Assembly (NCBI GenBank): GCA_900549655.1
Contig: UROZ01000010.1
Coordinates: 1 to 33,549 of the forward strand
From: an uncultured Collinsella sp.
Lineage (GTDB): Bacteria; Actinomycetota; Coriobacteriia; Coriobacteriales; Coriobacteriaceae
Length of the DNA: 33,549 nt
Direction: 5' to 3'
Shown here one piece after another: positions 6,147 through 12,686 of this stretch (positions within the stretch are counted from its first letter, which is position 1; every line of letters starts with the position of its first letter). The notes under the pieces are model-generated. The model worked only from the letters and a program-made list of their open reading frames with translations, searched no databases and was not told where the DNA came from. The translations under genes and the position numbers were made by a program.

Positions 6147-6554
6147 ATGGCATTGATCGGGACCCTTGTCGGGCCCGCAGTGCGCCTGGCGACAGACGGG
6201 AGGGGTCTCCCGATTCTCGCGTCTGATGAGCCTGAGGTCCCCGAGGGTTTCAAGGCGGACATGGCGTATGAGCAGCGGGGCGGTTCCATCTACCAAGTAT
6301 GGAGTGTCGTGCCAGACGGGGTGCGCGATGACGCGGTGCGGCTTGCTGCCATGTCCGCCGAGACTCTCGGTGATGTGGATGCGCTGAAGGTACCCCAGCT
6401 CATCCGGCCGTGGTATGTGGGTGAGGCCTCGTATGCCGCTGGCGCGCGCGTGGCATATGGAGGCGACCTGTACAAGTGCCTGCAGACGCATGCACCCCGT
6501 ATCGGATCTGAGCCCGATACGGCTCCGGAGCTTTGGGAAAGAATCAACCATTAA
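6147..6554 (+). CDS. Phage accessory protein with one CBM5/12-like module
   Basis: 135 residues, ATG at 6147, five bases after AAAGGAG. N-terminal part: VGPAVRLATDGRGLPILAS, then AYEQRGGSIYQVWSVVPDG. The C-terminal ~45 residues read YVGEASYAAGARVAYGGDLY followed by KCLQTH and PELWERI; the 'W/Y....Y..G..V.y.g..Y.c...h......P....W' pattern is that of carbohydrate-binding modules of the chitin-binding (CBM5/12) type, common in phage fibres and lysins. Paralogous to the next gene over its whole length. Its place between fibre and holin suggests a structural or host-surface-binding role; exact function unknown. Confidence 0.72.
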   Translation: MALIGTLVGPAVRLATDGRGLPILASDEPEVPEGFKADMAYEQRGGSIYQVWSVVPDGVRDDAVRLAAMSAETLGDVDALKVPQLIRPWYVGEASYAAGARVAYGGDLYKCLQTHAPRIGSEPDTAPELWERINH

Positions 6555-6563
6555 GGAGAAAAA

Positions 6564-7136
6564 ATGTTTTACGGACAATTTGTATCTGGGTCTGTCTACC
6601 TGACTACGGACGGCTCCGGCCTGCCGATTCGCGAGGCGGCGGAACCCAACCCCGACGCCGGTTACCACACGGTGCTCGCCTATGAGCAGCATGACGGCGC
6701 CATCTGGCAGGTGTGGACTCTCGTTCCCGATGCCGGAACGCCTCAGGACGCTGCCCTCGTGCTCGCCCAGATCCAGGCGGCCACCCTCTCCGACCATGAT
6801 GCGTTGAAGGTTCCGGCGCTCTATCCGCTCTATGCATGCGGTCACGTCTATGCGCAGGGAGACCGCGTGCTCTGGCAGGGCACGCTCTACAAGGCTATCT
6901 CCGGCCACACGGCGACCGCTGCGGACCCCGTATCCGATCCCCAGCACTGGGCGAAGGTCGTAGCGTCCACGGCCGGCGGCGCCGGCGTTCCCGAGTGGAT
7001 CGGAGGAAAGTCGTACGCCAAGGGTGACCGGGTTACCAAGTACGGCACCGTCTACGAGTCGCTGATTGACGGCAACACGCTCGAGCCCGGCGTCGTCGGG
7101 TCTGACGGCGCCTGGAGCATCGTGAGCAACGGCTAG
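6564..7136 (+). CDS. Phage accessory protein with two CBM5/12-like modules
   Basis: 190 residues, ATG at 6564, five bases after AAGGAG. The N-terminus parallels the preceding gene (VYLTTDGSGLPI; LAYEQHDGAIWQVWTLVPDA; SDHDALKVPALYP). Two carbohydrate-binding-like modules follow: residues ~90-133 (YACGHVYAQGDRVLWQGTLY, then HWAKV) and ~146-188 (PEWIGGKSYAKGDRVTKYGT, then GAWSIV). It looks like a duplicate of the 135-residue neighbour that gained a second module. A role in binding host surface glycans, either in the tail or to help lysis, is inferred from the modules and position. Confidence 0.72.
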   Translation: MFYGQFVSGSVYLTTDGSGLPIREAAEPNPDAGYHTVLAYEQHDGAIWQVWTLVPDAGTPQDAALVLAQIQAATLSDHDALKVPALYPLYACGHVYAQGDRVLWQGTLYKAISGHTATAADPVSDPQHWAKVVASTAGGAGVPEWIGGKSYAKGDRVTKYGTVYESLIDGNTLEPGVVGSDGAWSIVSNG

Positions 7137-7147
7137 GGGAGGATCGT

Positions 7148-7543
7148 ATGTCAATCTTCTTCGTCCAGCTGACCGAGCCTCAGGTCTGGGCCATTAGCCT
7201 TGCATGCGTACTAATGCTCATGGACATCGTCACCGGCTTCATCAGCGCCGTCATCAACGGTACCGTTTCGAGCTCCAAGATGCGCGAGGGGCTCGGCCAC
7301 AAGGCGCAGCTCCTCTGCGTTATCCTGCTTTCCATCATCATCGAGGCGGGCACGCAGCACGTCGTGGGCCTTGGCCTGGGCGGCGTGACCGTCACGGTCG
7401 TTTGCACCTACATCGCCGTCATGGAGGTCGCGAGCTGCATGGAGAACGTCTGCTCAGGCTATCCCGAGCTGCGCGACACCCCGCTCATGCGCATCTTCAA
7501 GCACGATGGAGGAGGCGACGCTAGTGGCGATCACTCAGCGTGA
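7148..7543 (+). CDS. Phage holin
   Basis: 131 residues with ATG at 7148 and AGGGGAGG upstream. Three hydrophobic segments are visible: residues ~10-35 (VWAISLACVLMLMDIVTGFI), ~52-68 (AQLLCVILLSIIIEAG) and ~73-92 (GLGLGGVTVTVVCTYIAVME). A 'mDivTGfi.A..ng..sS.kmr.G...K' motif at residues 24-51 and the ME(V/A)...EN stretch further on are typical of the toxin-secretion/phage-lysis holin family. Holins form membrane lesions that let the endolysin reach peptidoglycan. The last 20 bases overlap the endolysin start, giving the usual holin-endolysin pair. Confidence 0.9.
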   Translation: MSIFFVQLTEPQVWAISLACVLMLMDIVTGFISAVINGTVSSSKMREGLGHKAQLLCVILLSIIIEAGTQHVVGLGLGGVTVTVVCTYIAVMEVASCMENVCSGYPELRDTPLMRIFKHDGGGDASGDHSA

Positions 7544-8483
7544 GGCCTTCGCGCAGGTAATTGAGCACCTCGTCTCGCATGACGGGGGAACGGGACACGG
7601 CTATTCCCAGATAAACCGCATGGGCGACGGCACCACGGAGGTCATCACTCTTTCCGAAGGCACGACTGTGACCGTCGCGGGCGGCGACCGTGACTGTAGC
7701 TCGGCGGTGATAACCGCCCTGCGCGCCGTTGGCGTGAACACGTTCGGCGCCACCTATACCGGCAACATGCGCACGCAGTTGCTCAAGACCGGGCTTTTCG
7801 GATGGCGAAAGATGGGCGTAAAGTCGGCGCGGCGCGGCGACATCTATCTCAACGAGAGGCATCACACCGCCGTGTGCATCTCGCCCTACGGCTCCATACG
7901 CGGCGACATGCTGGCACAGTTTTCCATCTCGGAAAAAGGCACCGTCACCGGTGCAGAGGGCGATCAGACGGGGCGCGAGAGCAACATCAAGCCGTACTAC
8001 AGCTATCCGTGGGACGGCACCTTGTACTGGCTCGGCGACGGCAAGACGCTCAGCGGCACAAACACCGAGGTCAGGGACAACACCGTCTCGAGCCTCGGTG
8101 ACACGCGCTACCTCGGTCCCAAGATGATTAGTGAGCTTCAGCGCCAGCTTGGGACCTCCGCCGACGGGGTCATCTCGGGTCAGTGGCTCACTAACAAGTC
8201 TTATTTCTGGGCCGTCGATGCGGGCTGCGTCGAGTGGGCGAAGGCCGGAAAAGGTTGCGGCTCTGATATGGTCCTGGCGCTTCAGCGCAAAGTGGGTTGC
8301 AAGATCTACCCTGAGTTCTGCGGTGTCCAGGCTCGCCAGATGAACAGCGGAACCATCAAACAGCACCAGCGTTGGCTTATCGCACATGGCATCTCGTGCG
8401 GCTCGTCAGGCGCCGATGGCTACCACGGCCGTGACACCAACGTCGCGATCGGCAAGGCGCTGGTCCGTGGGTTGTACCGATGA
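7524..8483 (+). CDS. Endolysin (NlpC/P60-type peptidoglycan hydrolase with C-terminal cell-wall repeats)
   Basis: 319 residues starting at GTG 7524, eight bases after GGAGGAGG (7508-7515); an upstream ATG at 7506 overlaps that ribosome binding site and is unlikely. The N-terminal ~165 residues match phage peptidoglycan amidohydrolases of the Amidase_5 / NlpC-P60 kind: HGYSQINRMGDGT, DRDCSSAVITALRAVG with predicted nucleophile Cys58, ARRGDIYLNERHHTAVCI with a candidate catalytic His at 113-114. The C-terminal half has two similar segments, LGPKMISELQRQLGTSADGV and MVLALQRKVGC, plus a GADGYHGRDTNVAIGKAL ending, as in peptidoglycan-binding domains. It would cleave the host wall at the end of the lytic cycle; the exact bond is not deducible. 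Confidence 0.88.
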   Translation: MAITQREAFAQVIEHLVSHDGGTGHGYSQINRMGDGTTEVITLSEGTTVTVAGGDRDCSSAVITALRAVGVNTFGATYTGNMRTQLLKTGLFGWRKMGVKSARRGDIYLNERHHTAVCISPYGSIRGDMLAQFSISEKGTVTGAEGDQTGRESNIKPYYSYPWDGTLYWLGDGKTLSGTNTEVRDNTVSSLGDTRYLGPKMISELQRQLGTSADGVISGQWLTNKSYFWAVDAGCVEWAKAGKGCGSDMVLALQRKVGCKIYPEFCGVQARQMNSGTIKQHQRWLIAHGISCGSSGADGYHGRDTNVAIGKALVRGLYR

Positions 8484-8514
8484 CCCTCGATTATTGATTG
8501 GCAACAAACGAAAA

Positions 8515-8552
8515 AGCTCCCTCCCTGGTTGTCCAGGGAGGGAGCTTTTTTT
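8515..8552. terminator. Strong intrinsic terminator at prophage end
   Basis: Perfect 14-bp stem AGCTCCCTCCCTGG / CCAGGGAGGGAGCT with a TTGT loop, six T after it and five A before it, so it can work in both directions. It closes the phage late operon. Confidence 0.93.
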
Positions 8553-8708
8553 GAATTAAACAAGACGATTCGTCAGTTCGACGGTGACCCTAGCGTATCC
8601 CCAAATTATCCCAAGTGCGCGTGCTAACCCGTTTTATGCGCTTCTGCCGTTGTTGTCGTACTTGAACCAGCAGGTAAACGGAGTGTTCGTTTTTGTCGTT
8701 CCTACAGG
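8553..8708. other. Prophage-chromosome junction region with TATCCC direct repeats
   Basis: No gene on either strand. Contains TATCCC twice at an 11-bp step (8596-8601 and 8607-8612, TATCCCCAAATTATCCC), like recombinase arm-binding repeats near phage attachment sites. The next gene, thiD, converges on the phage operon. A right attachment site somewhere in this interval is inferred; its other copy is outside the window. Confidence 0.4.
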
Positions 8709-9539
8709 TCAGTACTGCCACATGTGGTTGACAGGGCCGGAGCCTTTGCCCATGTTCAGGCCAGCGGCCAGAGCGCCGGTTAGGTAGGCCTTGCCGGCGT
8801 TGACGGCGTCGGCAAGATCCATGCCCTGAGCCAGCGCGCAGGCGATGGCGGACGAGAGCGTGCAGCCGGTGCCGTGTGTGTTGTCGGTCTCGATGCGCTT
8901 GTGGCGGAACCACGTGGTGAGTGGATCTCCCAGATGGTTGCCCTCGTCATCGAGTGGCGCGGGTTCGGCCAGTACATCGTTGGCCTCGTTGACAAGATGC
9001 CCACCCTTAACGAGGGATGCGCAACCAAAGCGGCGGGTGAGGAGCATGGCAGCATTTTGCTGCGTGCGCTCGGAGTCGACCTCGTAGTCGAGCAGGGCCA
9101 TGGCCTCGGGAATATTGGGCGTGATAACCGTCGCTAGCGGGAACAGGCGGCGGGTGAGCGCCTCGGCGGCATCTTCGGCAATCAGCCGTGCGCCCGAGGT
9201 GGCTACCATGACGGGGTCGACTACCACGTTTGTCGCGTTCCAAGCGCTCAGGCGGTCGGCGATAACCTCGATAATCTCGGCAGAGGAAACCATGCCAATC
9301 TTGACGGCGTTGGGGCGGATATCGTCAAAAACGGCATCGATCTGTGCCGCGACAATATCCGGGGAGATGTTCTGCACGGCGGTGACGCCCAGGGTGTTCT
9401 GTGCGGTGATAGCGGTGATGGCCGTCTCGGCATACAGGCGGTGCGCCGTGATGGTCTTGATGTCGGCCTGAATGCCGGCGCCACCGCTGGAATCGGATCC
9501 TGCGATGGATAGAACGGCAGGTACCTTACTGCGATCTAT
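8709..9539 (-). CDS. thiD: Hydroxymethylpyrimidine/phosphomethylpyrimidine kinase
   Basis: Phosphorylates HMP and HMP-phosphate to HMP-pyrophosphate for thiamine synthesis. The frame gives 276 residues when begun at ATA 9539, five bases after GGGAG: (M)DRSKVPAVLSIAGSDSSGG, then AGIQADIKTITAHRLYAETA, matching the family N-terminus. Substrate and nucleotide motifs follow: IGMVSSAEII, VVDPVMVATSGARL, TPNIPEA, LVKGGHL and the ribokinase-type end THGTGCTLSSAIACALAQG. Between an in-frame TGA upstream and GTG 9377 there is no ATG, GTG or TTG; starting at GTG 9377 would remove the essential GSDSSGGAGIQ loop. So either ATA is a genuine rare start or the sequence carries a start-codon change. It lies downstream of thiC, but a terminator separates them. 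Confidence 0.9.
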   Translation of the reverse strand: MDRSKVPAVLSIAGSDSSGGAGIQADIKTITAHRLYAETAITAITAQNTLGVTAVQNISPDIVAAQIDAVFDDIRPNAVKIGMVSSAEIIEVIADRLSAWNATNVVVDPVMVATSGARLIAEDAAEALTRRLFPLATVITPNIPEAMALLDYEVDSERTQQNAAMLLTRRFGCASLVKGGHLVNEANDVLAEPAPLDDEGNHLGDPLTTWFRHKRIETDNTHGTGCTLSSAIACALAQGMDLADAVNAGKAYLTGALAAGLNMGKGSGPVNHMWQY

Positions 9540-9589
9540 GTTCGCTCCCTTGTTCGGTCGGAATCAAATGGGTCTATAAGCCAGCATTA

Positions 9590-9626
9590 TAAAGATGCCC
9601 GGGCCGACTCTATGTCGAACCCGGGC
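9590..9626 (-). terminator. Intrinsic terminator after thiC
   Basis: On - the arms GCCCGGG (9626-9620) and CCCGGGC (9603-9597) with inner CGAC/GTCG pairing are followed by ATCTTTATA. It lies between thiC and thiD, so thiD may have its own promoter or depend on read-through. Confidence 0.7.
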
Positions 9627-9721
9627 GGGCGATGCAATCTTTACGCAAATGCAAGCAAATGTTCACACGTCAACAATTGACAGGCACCGGCTCGCCGCCA
9701 GAAGCGGCCGCGGCGACAGGG

Positions 9722-11056
9722 CTAGTCCTCCATGCCGAGGTCGATCGTGGTGCCCTCGAAGATTTTGTTGACGGTGCGGACGGCGCACATCTTGCCACAC
9801 ATGGTGCAAGTGCCCTCGGTGGCGGCGGGGGACTCCTCGTAGCGCTTCTTGCCCGTAACCGGGTCGAGCGCGCACTTCCACATGGCGTCCCAGTCGAGCT
9901 TGCGGCGTGCCTGGCCCATCTTGTCGTCCATGTCGCGGGCGTGGGGCACCTTTTTGGCGATGTCGGCGGCGTGTGCGGCGATCTTGGTGGCCATGAGGCC
10001 GTCGAGCACATCCTGGGCGTTGGGCAGGCATAGGTGCTCTGCCGGTGTCACGTAGCACAGGAAGTCGGCACCGGAGCTGGCGGAGATGGCGCCGCCGATG
10101 GCAGCGGTGATGTGGTCGTAACCCACGCCGATATCGGTCACCAGCGGCCCGAGCACATAGAACGGAGCATTGTGGCACAGGCGCTTCTGCAGTTTCATGT
10201 TGGCGGCGATCTCGTCGAGCGCCATGTGACCCGGGCCTTCGACCATGACCTGGACGCCGGCGGCCCAAGCGCGCTTGCACAGCTTGCCCAGCTCGATCAT
10301 CTCAGCGGTCTCGGTGGCGTCGTTGGAGTCGTAGAGGCAGCCCGGGCGGCAGGAGTCGCCGAGCGAAATCGTCACGTCGTACTCGTGGCAAATCTCGAGC
10401 AACTCGTCGTAGAACTCATAGAATGGGTTCTCGTTACCGGTGACCTCCATCCAGCCAAACAGCAGTGAGCCGCCACGGCTCACGATGTTCATCAGGCGGC
10501 CGGTCTCCTTAAAGGTCTTGGTGACCGACTTGTTGATGCCGCAGTGAATGGTCATAAAGTCCACGCCGTCCTCGGCATGCGCGCGCACGACTTCGAACAG
10601 GTCGTCCTTGGTGAGCTTGACCAGCGGCTTTTCCATGTAGCCGATGGCGTCGTACATGGGGACGGTGCCTACCATGAGCGGCGTCTCGTCGATGAGCTGC
10701 TGGCGGAACTGGCGCGTCTTGCCCGAGTTGGAGAGGTCCATGATGGCGTCGGCGCCAAAGTCCTCGGCAATCTTGACCTTCTTCCATTCCTCGGCGGCAT
10801 CGGCCTTGTCGCCCGAGATGCCCAAGTTCACGTTGACCTTGGTGGACAGGCCCTCGCCGACACCAAAGGCGCGCATCCCCTTTTTGATATGCACGATGTT
10901 GGCGGGAATGGCGATGCGGCCGTCTGCCACGCGCTCGCGGATGTACTCGGGGTCGCGATGCTCGCGCTCGGCGACCTCTTTCATCTGCGGTGTGATCTGC
11001 CCAGCGCGGGCGAAGTCGATTTGCGTGACGAGCTTGGGCTCGGTCTGTGTGCTCAT
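9722..11056 (-). CDS. thiC: Phosphomethylpyrimidine synthase
   Basis: Radical-SAM enzyme that rearranges aminoimidazole ribotide into HMP-phosphate, the pyrimidine half of thiamine. 444 residues from ATG 11056, eight bases after GGGAG; an ATG at 11080 lies within the riboswitch and is not the start. Family blocks: QITPQMKEVAEREHRDPEYI, IPANIVHIKKGMRAFGVGEG, KVNVNLGISGD, DAIMDLSNSG, GTVPMYDAIGY, FMTIHCGINK, VSRGGSLLFGWM, SLGDSCRPGCLYDSNDATET and VEGPGHMALDEI. The C-terminal iron-sulfur cysteines are CTMCGKMCAVR (C-x2-C-x3-C as written). Length and lack of an N-terminal extension match the shorter ThiC of anaerobes. Expression is controlled by the TPP riboswitch just upstream. Confidence 0.97.
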   Translation of the reverse strand: MSTQTEPKLVTQIDFARAGQITPQMKEVAEREHRDPEYIRERVADGRIAIPANIVHIKKGMRAFGVGEGLSTKVNVNLGISGDKADAAEEWKKVKIAEDFGADAIMDLSNSGKTRQFRQQLIDETPLMVGTVPMYDAIGYMEKPLVKLTKDDLFEVVRAHAEDGVDFMTIHCGINKSVTKTFKETGRLMNIVSRGGSLLFGWMEVTGNENPFYEFYDELLEICHEYDVTISLGDSCRPGCLYDSNDATETAEMIELGKLCKRAWAAGVQVMVEGPGHMALDEIAANMKLQKRLCHNAPFYVLGPLVTDIGVGYDHITAAIGGAISASSGADFLCYVTPAEHLCLPNAQDVLDGLMATKIAAHAADIAKKVPHARDMDDKMGQARRKLDWDAMWKCALDPVTGKKRYEESPAATEGTCTMCGKMCAVRTVNKIFEGTTIDLGMED

Positions 11057-11063
11057 TGGCACG

Positions 11064-11160
11064 GCTCCCTTCGTTGGCATTACCCATATCAGGTTTGCGG
11101 GTCAGGGCGGGCGCGCCCAGTCTCAGCCTGCCGTCTTGTCCTGCAAGCTCCCCGTTTATG
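11064..11160 (-). promoter_or_regulatory. TPP (thi-box) riboswitch upstream of thiC
   Basis: Reading -, the segment contains ACGGGGAGC near the 5' end, GCAGGCTGAGACTGG in the middle and ACCTGATATGGGTAATGCCA with ACGAAGGGAG at the 3' end. CTGAGA and CCTGAT..GGGTAATGCC are the hallmark conserved blocks of thiamine pyrophosphate riboswitches. The thiC ribosome binding site GGGAG (11069-11065) is the last part of the aptamer, so ligand binding probably hides it and blocks translation. Confidence 0.95.
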
Positions 11161-11227
11161 TGGTGGGCTCAAGTATAGCTCGAATGGGTACGATTGACGC
11201 GATGAGCATGCCCGTGGGGAGGCGAAC

Positions 11228-11749
11228 ATGGAAGACAAGCATCTATATCGAGAGACACAGTGGGACGTGTCGGCCGAGGAGGGCCGTGCCCATCATGGGT
11301 TGGTCGCAATCGGTTTTGCGATCCTTGTCGTGATGGTGATTGCCTGTTGTATCTGGACGTTTGGTGGTCGTGGCGGCGCTGTATGGGAGTTCGAGGCTGA
11401 TGATGGCCTACCGATTATGACGGTGAGGAGTACCGGCGGTAATGCCAATACGCTCGCCATTCCGGGCGATTATTGGTACCCGCGCGATGAGTTTGTGCAG
11501 TTGCAGCTGAGTGGTGGGTCAATTCCAGGTGAAGAAATCGAACGCGTGACGTTTGACGCGGCGCTCAAAACGCTGACGGTGAAGCTCAAAGATCAAGGAG
11601 ATGTGCCCACGACCATGGATATCGCCCTGACGGAATGGCGTCTGGAGCCTCCGACGGGTGTTGCGGTTTCCGAGGTTGAGCACGTCAAGATTGTCTATCA
11701 GGACGGTTCGACAAACGGGATTGCAAAGGCCGATGGCTTGGCGGAGTAA
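11228..11749 (+). CDS. Membrane-anchored protein of unknown function
   Basis: 173 residues, ATG at 11228 with GGGGAGG six bases upstream. A 23-residue charged cytoplasmic start is followed by one transmembrane helix at residues ~24-45 (LVAIGFAILVVMVIACCIWT), then a soluble, probably extracellular domain of ~125 residues with FEADDGLPIMTV, IPGDYWYPRDEFVQLQLSGG and AALKTLTVKLKDQGDV, predicted mainly beta. No catalytic motif is recognised. It is divergently oriented from thiC and converges with yaaA; no obvious operon partner. Probably a lineage-specific hypothetical protein. Confidence 0.75.
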   Translation: MEDKHLYRETQWDVSAEEGRAHHGLVAIGFAILVVMVIACCIWTFGGRGGAVWEFEADDGLPIMTVRSTGGNANTLAIPGDYWYPRDEFVQLQLSGGSIPGEEIERVTFDAALKTLTVKLKDQGDVPTTMDIALTEWRLEPPTGVAVSEVEHVKIVYQDGSTNGIAKADGLAE

Positions 11750-11772
11750 TGGGGTGTTTGGAAACGGCGGGC

Positions 11773-12582
11773 CTATTGTGCCTGCGCGTTCATGAAAACC
11801 AGGGTGTTTTTGTCTGAAAGCTCGGGGATGTGCCGATAGCCGATGTTGAATGCGGTAAGTTCGCTTGCATCCTCGAGCTTGTTTTCTGCCATCCACCGCA
11901 CCATGGAGCCGCGCGCCTTTTTGCTGGCGGTCGACCGTTGGATGGGCTTCCCGTTGCGGATACCCTCGCCAAAGAGGCATGTGACGGCCGTGGCGTCGTC
12001 CGCGAGGTGGGGCAGAACGGCTTTGGCATACTCTACGCTGGCGAGGTTGACGATCGTGGTGTTTGAGCCTGCCGGGGCGGTAGCCCGCGCGAGCTTGTCA
12101 CCCCAAAACGCGTAGAGGTCTCGGGCATCGTCAACGGCGAGCTTCGCGCCCATCTCCAGCCGATACGGTTCAAGGGCATGAAAGGGGCGCACGCATCCGT
12201 AAAGGCCCGAGAGGATCCAGAGATGGTTTTGTAGCCAGTCGAGCTGCGCGGAATCCATCACCTTGGGCGCCATGCTCTGGTATTGAATGCCGTGATAGGA
12301 CATGACGGCGGGGGAGAGGTGACGGGCGAGTGCGGGATTGTCGAGATCGCCGTTTTTCAGGATGGGCCTGAACTCATGCAGGGTGTTGAGGCAAGGCCCC
12401 AGCAGTTTGTCGCTCACGTTCCATAGCGCCTGCAGGCCGCCGCTGCCTTCATTCCGCTCGATATCTAGCAGTGCGCGGTGGAGGCGAGCTGTCTCGCGCA
12501 CAAAGGGTGGAATGCCCAGGACTTCAAAAGCATCTTGGGCCGCGCGCATTTGCTTGGCGGGCGAAATGATGACCTGCAACAT
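11773..12582 (-). CDS. yaaA: YaaA-family peroxide stress protein (DUF328/UPF0246)
   Basis: 269 residues, ATG at 12582. It carries the family start MLQVIISPAKQM, the central AVMSYHGIQYQSM and WILSGLYGCVRPFHALEPYRLEMGAKL blocks (given here split by family convention: LSGLYG and PYRLEMG), and the C-terminal SKKARGSMVRWM stretch whose K-x-x-R-G-x-x-x-R pattern is strongly conserved. In E. coli YaaA lowers free iron and protects DNA during hydrogen peroxide stress, and the protein binds DNA; whether the same holds in an obligate anaerobe is inference. It is followed closely by the converging membrane-protein gene, and preceded upstream by an inverted repeat that terminates the M18 peptidase gene. 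Confidence 0.93.
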   Translation of the reverse strand: MLQVIISPAKQMRAAQDAFEVLGIPPFVRETARLHRALLDIERNEGSGGLQALWNVSDKLLGPCLNTLHEFRPILKNGDLDNPALARHLSPAVMSYHGIQYQSMAPKVMDSAQLDWLQNHLWILSGLYGCVRPFHALEPYRLEMGAKLAVDDARDLYAFWGDKLARATAPAGSNTTIVNLASVEYAKAVLPHLADDATAVTCLFGEGIRNGKPIQRSTASKKARGSMVRWMAENKLEDASELTAFNIGYRHIPELSDKNTLVFMNAQAQ

Positions 12583-12598
12583 GGAACCGTTCTCTCGC

Positions 12599-12669
12599 TA
12601 AAAAAGTTGCGGTGGAATACGGTCTGTTTGTGCCATTGAAAGGCCAAATCAATCCGTATTCCACCGCAA
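12599..12669 (-). terminator. Inverted-repeat terminator of the M18 peptidase gene, built from a dispersed repeat
   Basis: Perfect 16-bp arms TTGCGGTGGAATACGG (12607-12622) and CCGTATTCCACCGCAA (12654-12669). On - the stem is followed by CTTTTTTAG, fitting a terminator for the peptidase gene. The arm resembles AGTTGCGGTGAAATAGGGAC at 33503-33522, so it belongs to a repeated sequence family. Confidence 0.7.
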
Positions 12670-12686
12670 GTTATGGGTGGGGTGGA

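Larger units (their letters stand above)
1..8552 (+). mobile_element. Prophage late region (tail, fibre switch, lysis), left end outside window
   Basis: A continuous run of phage genes in the order expected for a siphovirus late operon: tape-measure end, distal tail protein, tail-tip protein, baseplate and fibre proteins, holin, endolysin, then a strong terminator at 8515-8552. Genes overlap or are spaced by a few bases and each has a recognisable Shine-Dalgarno, as in an intact late operon. The only gene on the opposite strand is a tyrosine recombinase at 5178-6047, in the middle of the module. Chromosomal metabolism genes (thiD, thiC) begin right after the terminator, so the right prophage boundary lies in 8553-8708. 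The left part, including head genes and probably the true integrase, is outside the window. Confidence 0.9.

Noticed and set aside
8709..9377. GTG 9377 as the thiD start
   Set aside because: It would delete the conserved GSDSSGGAGIQ substrate loop that is intact in frame upstream.
11057..11080. ATG at 11080 as the thiC start
   Set aside because: It falls in the conserved 3' part of the TPP aptamer; ATG 11056 has the GGGAG site and the conserved start.
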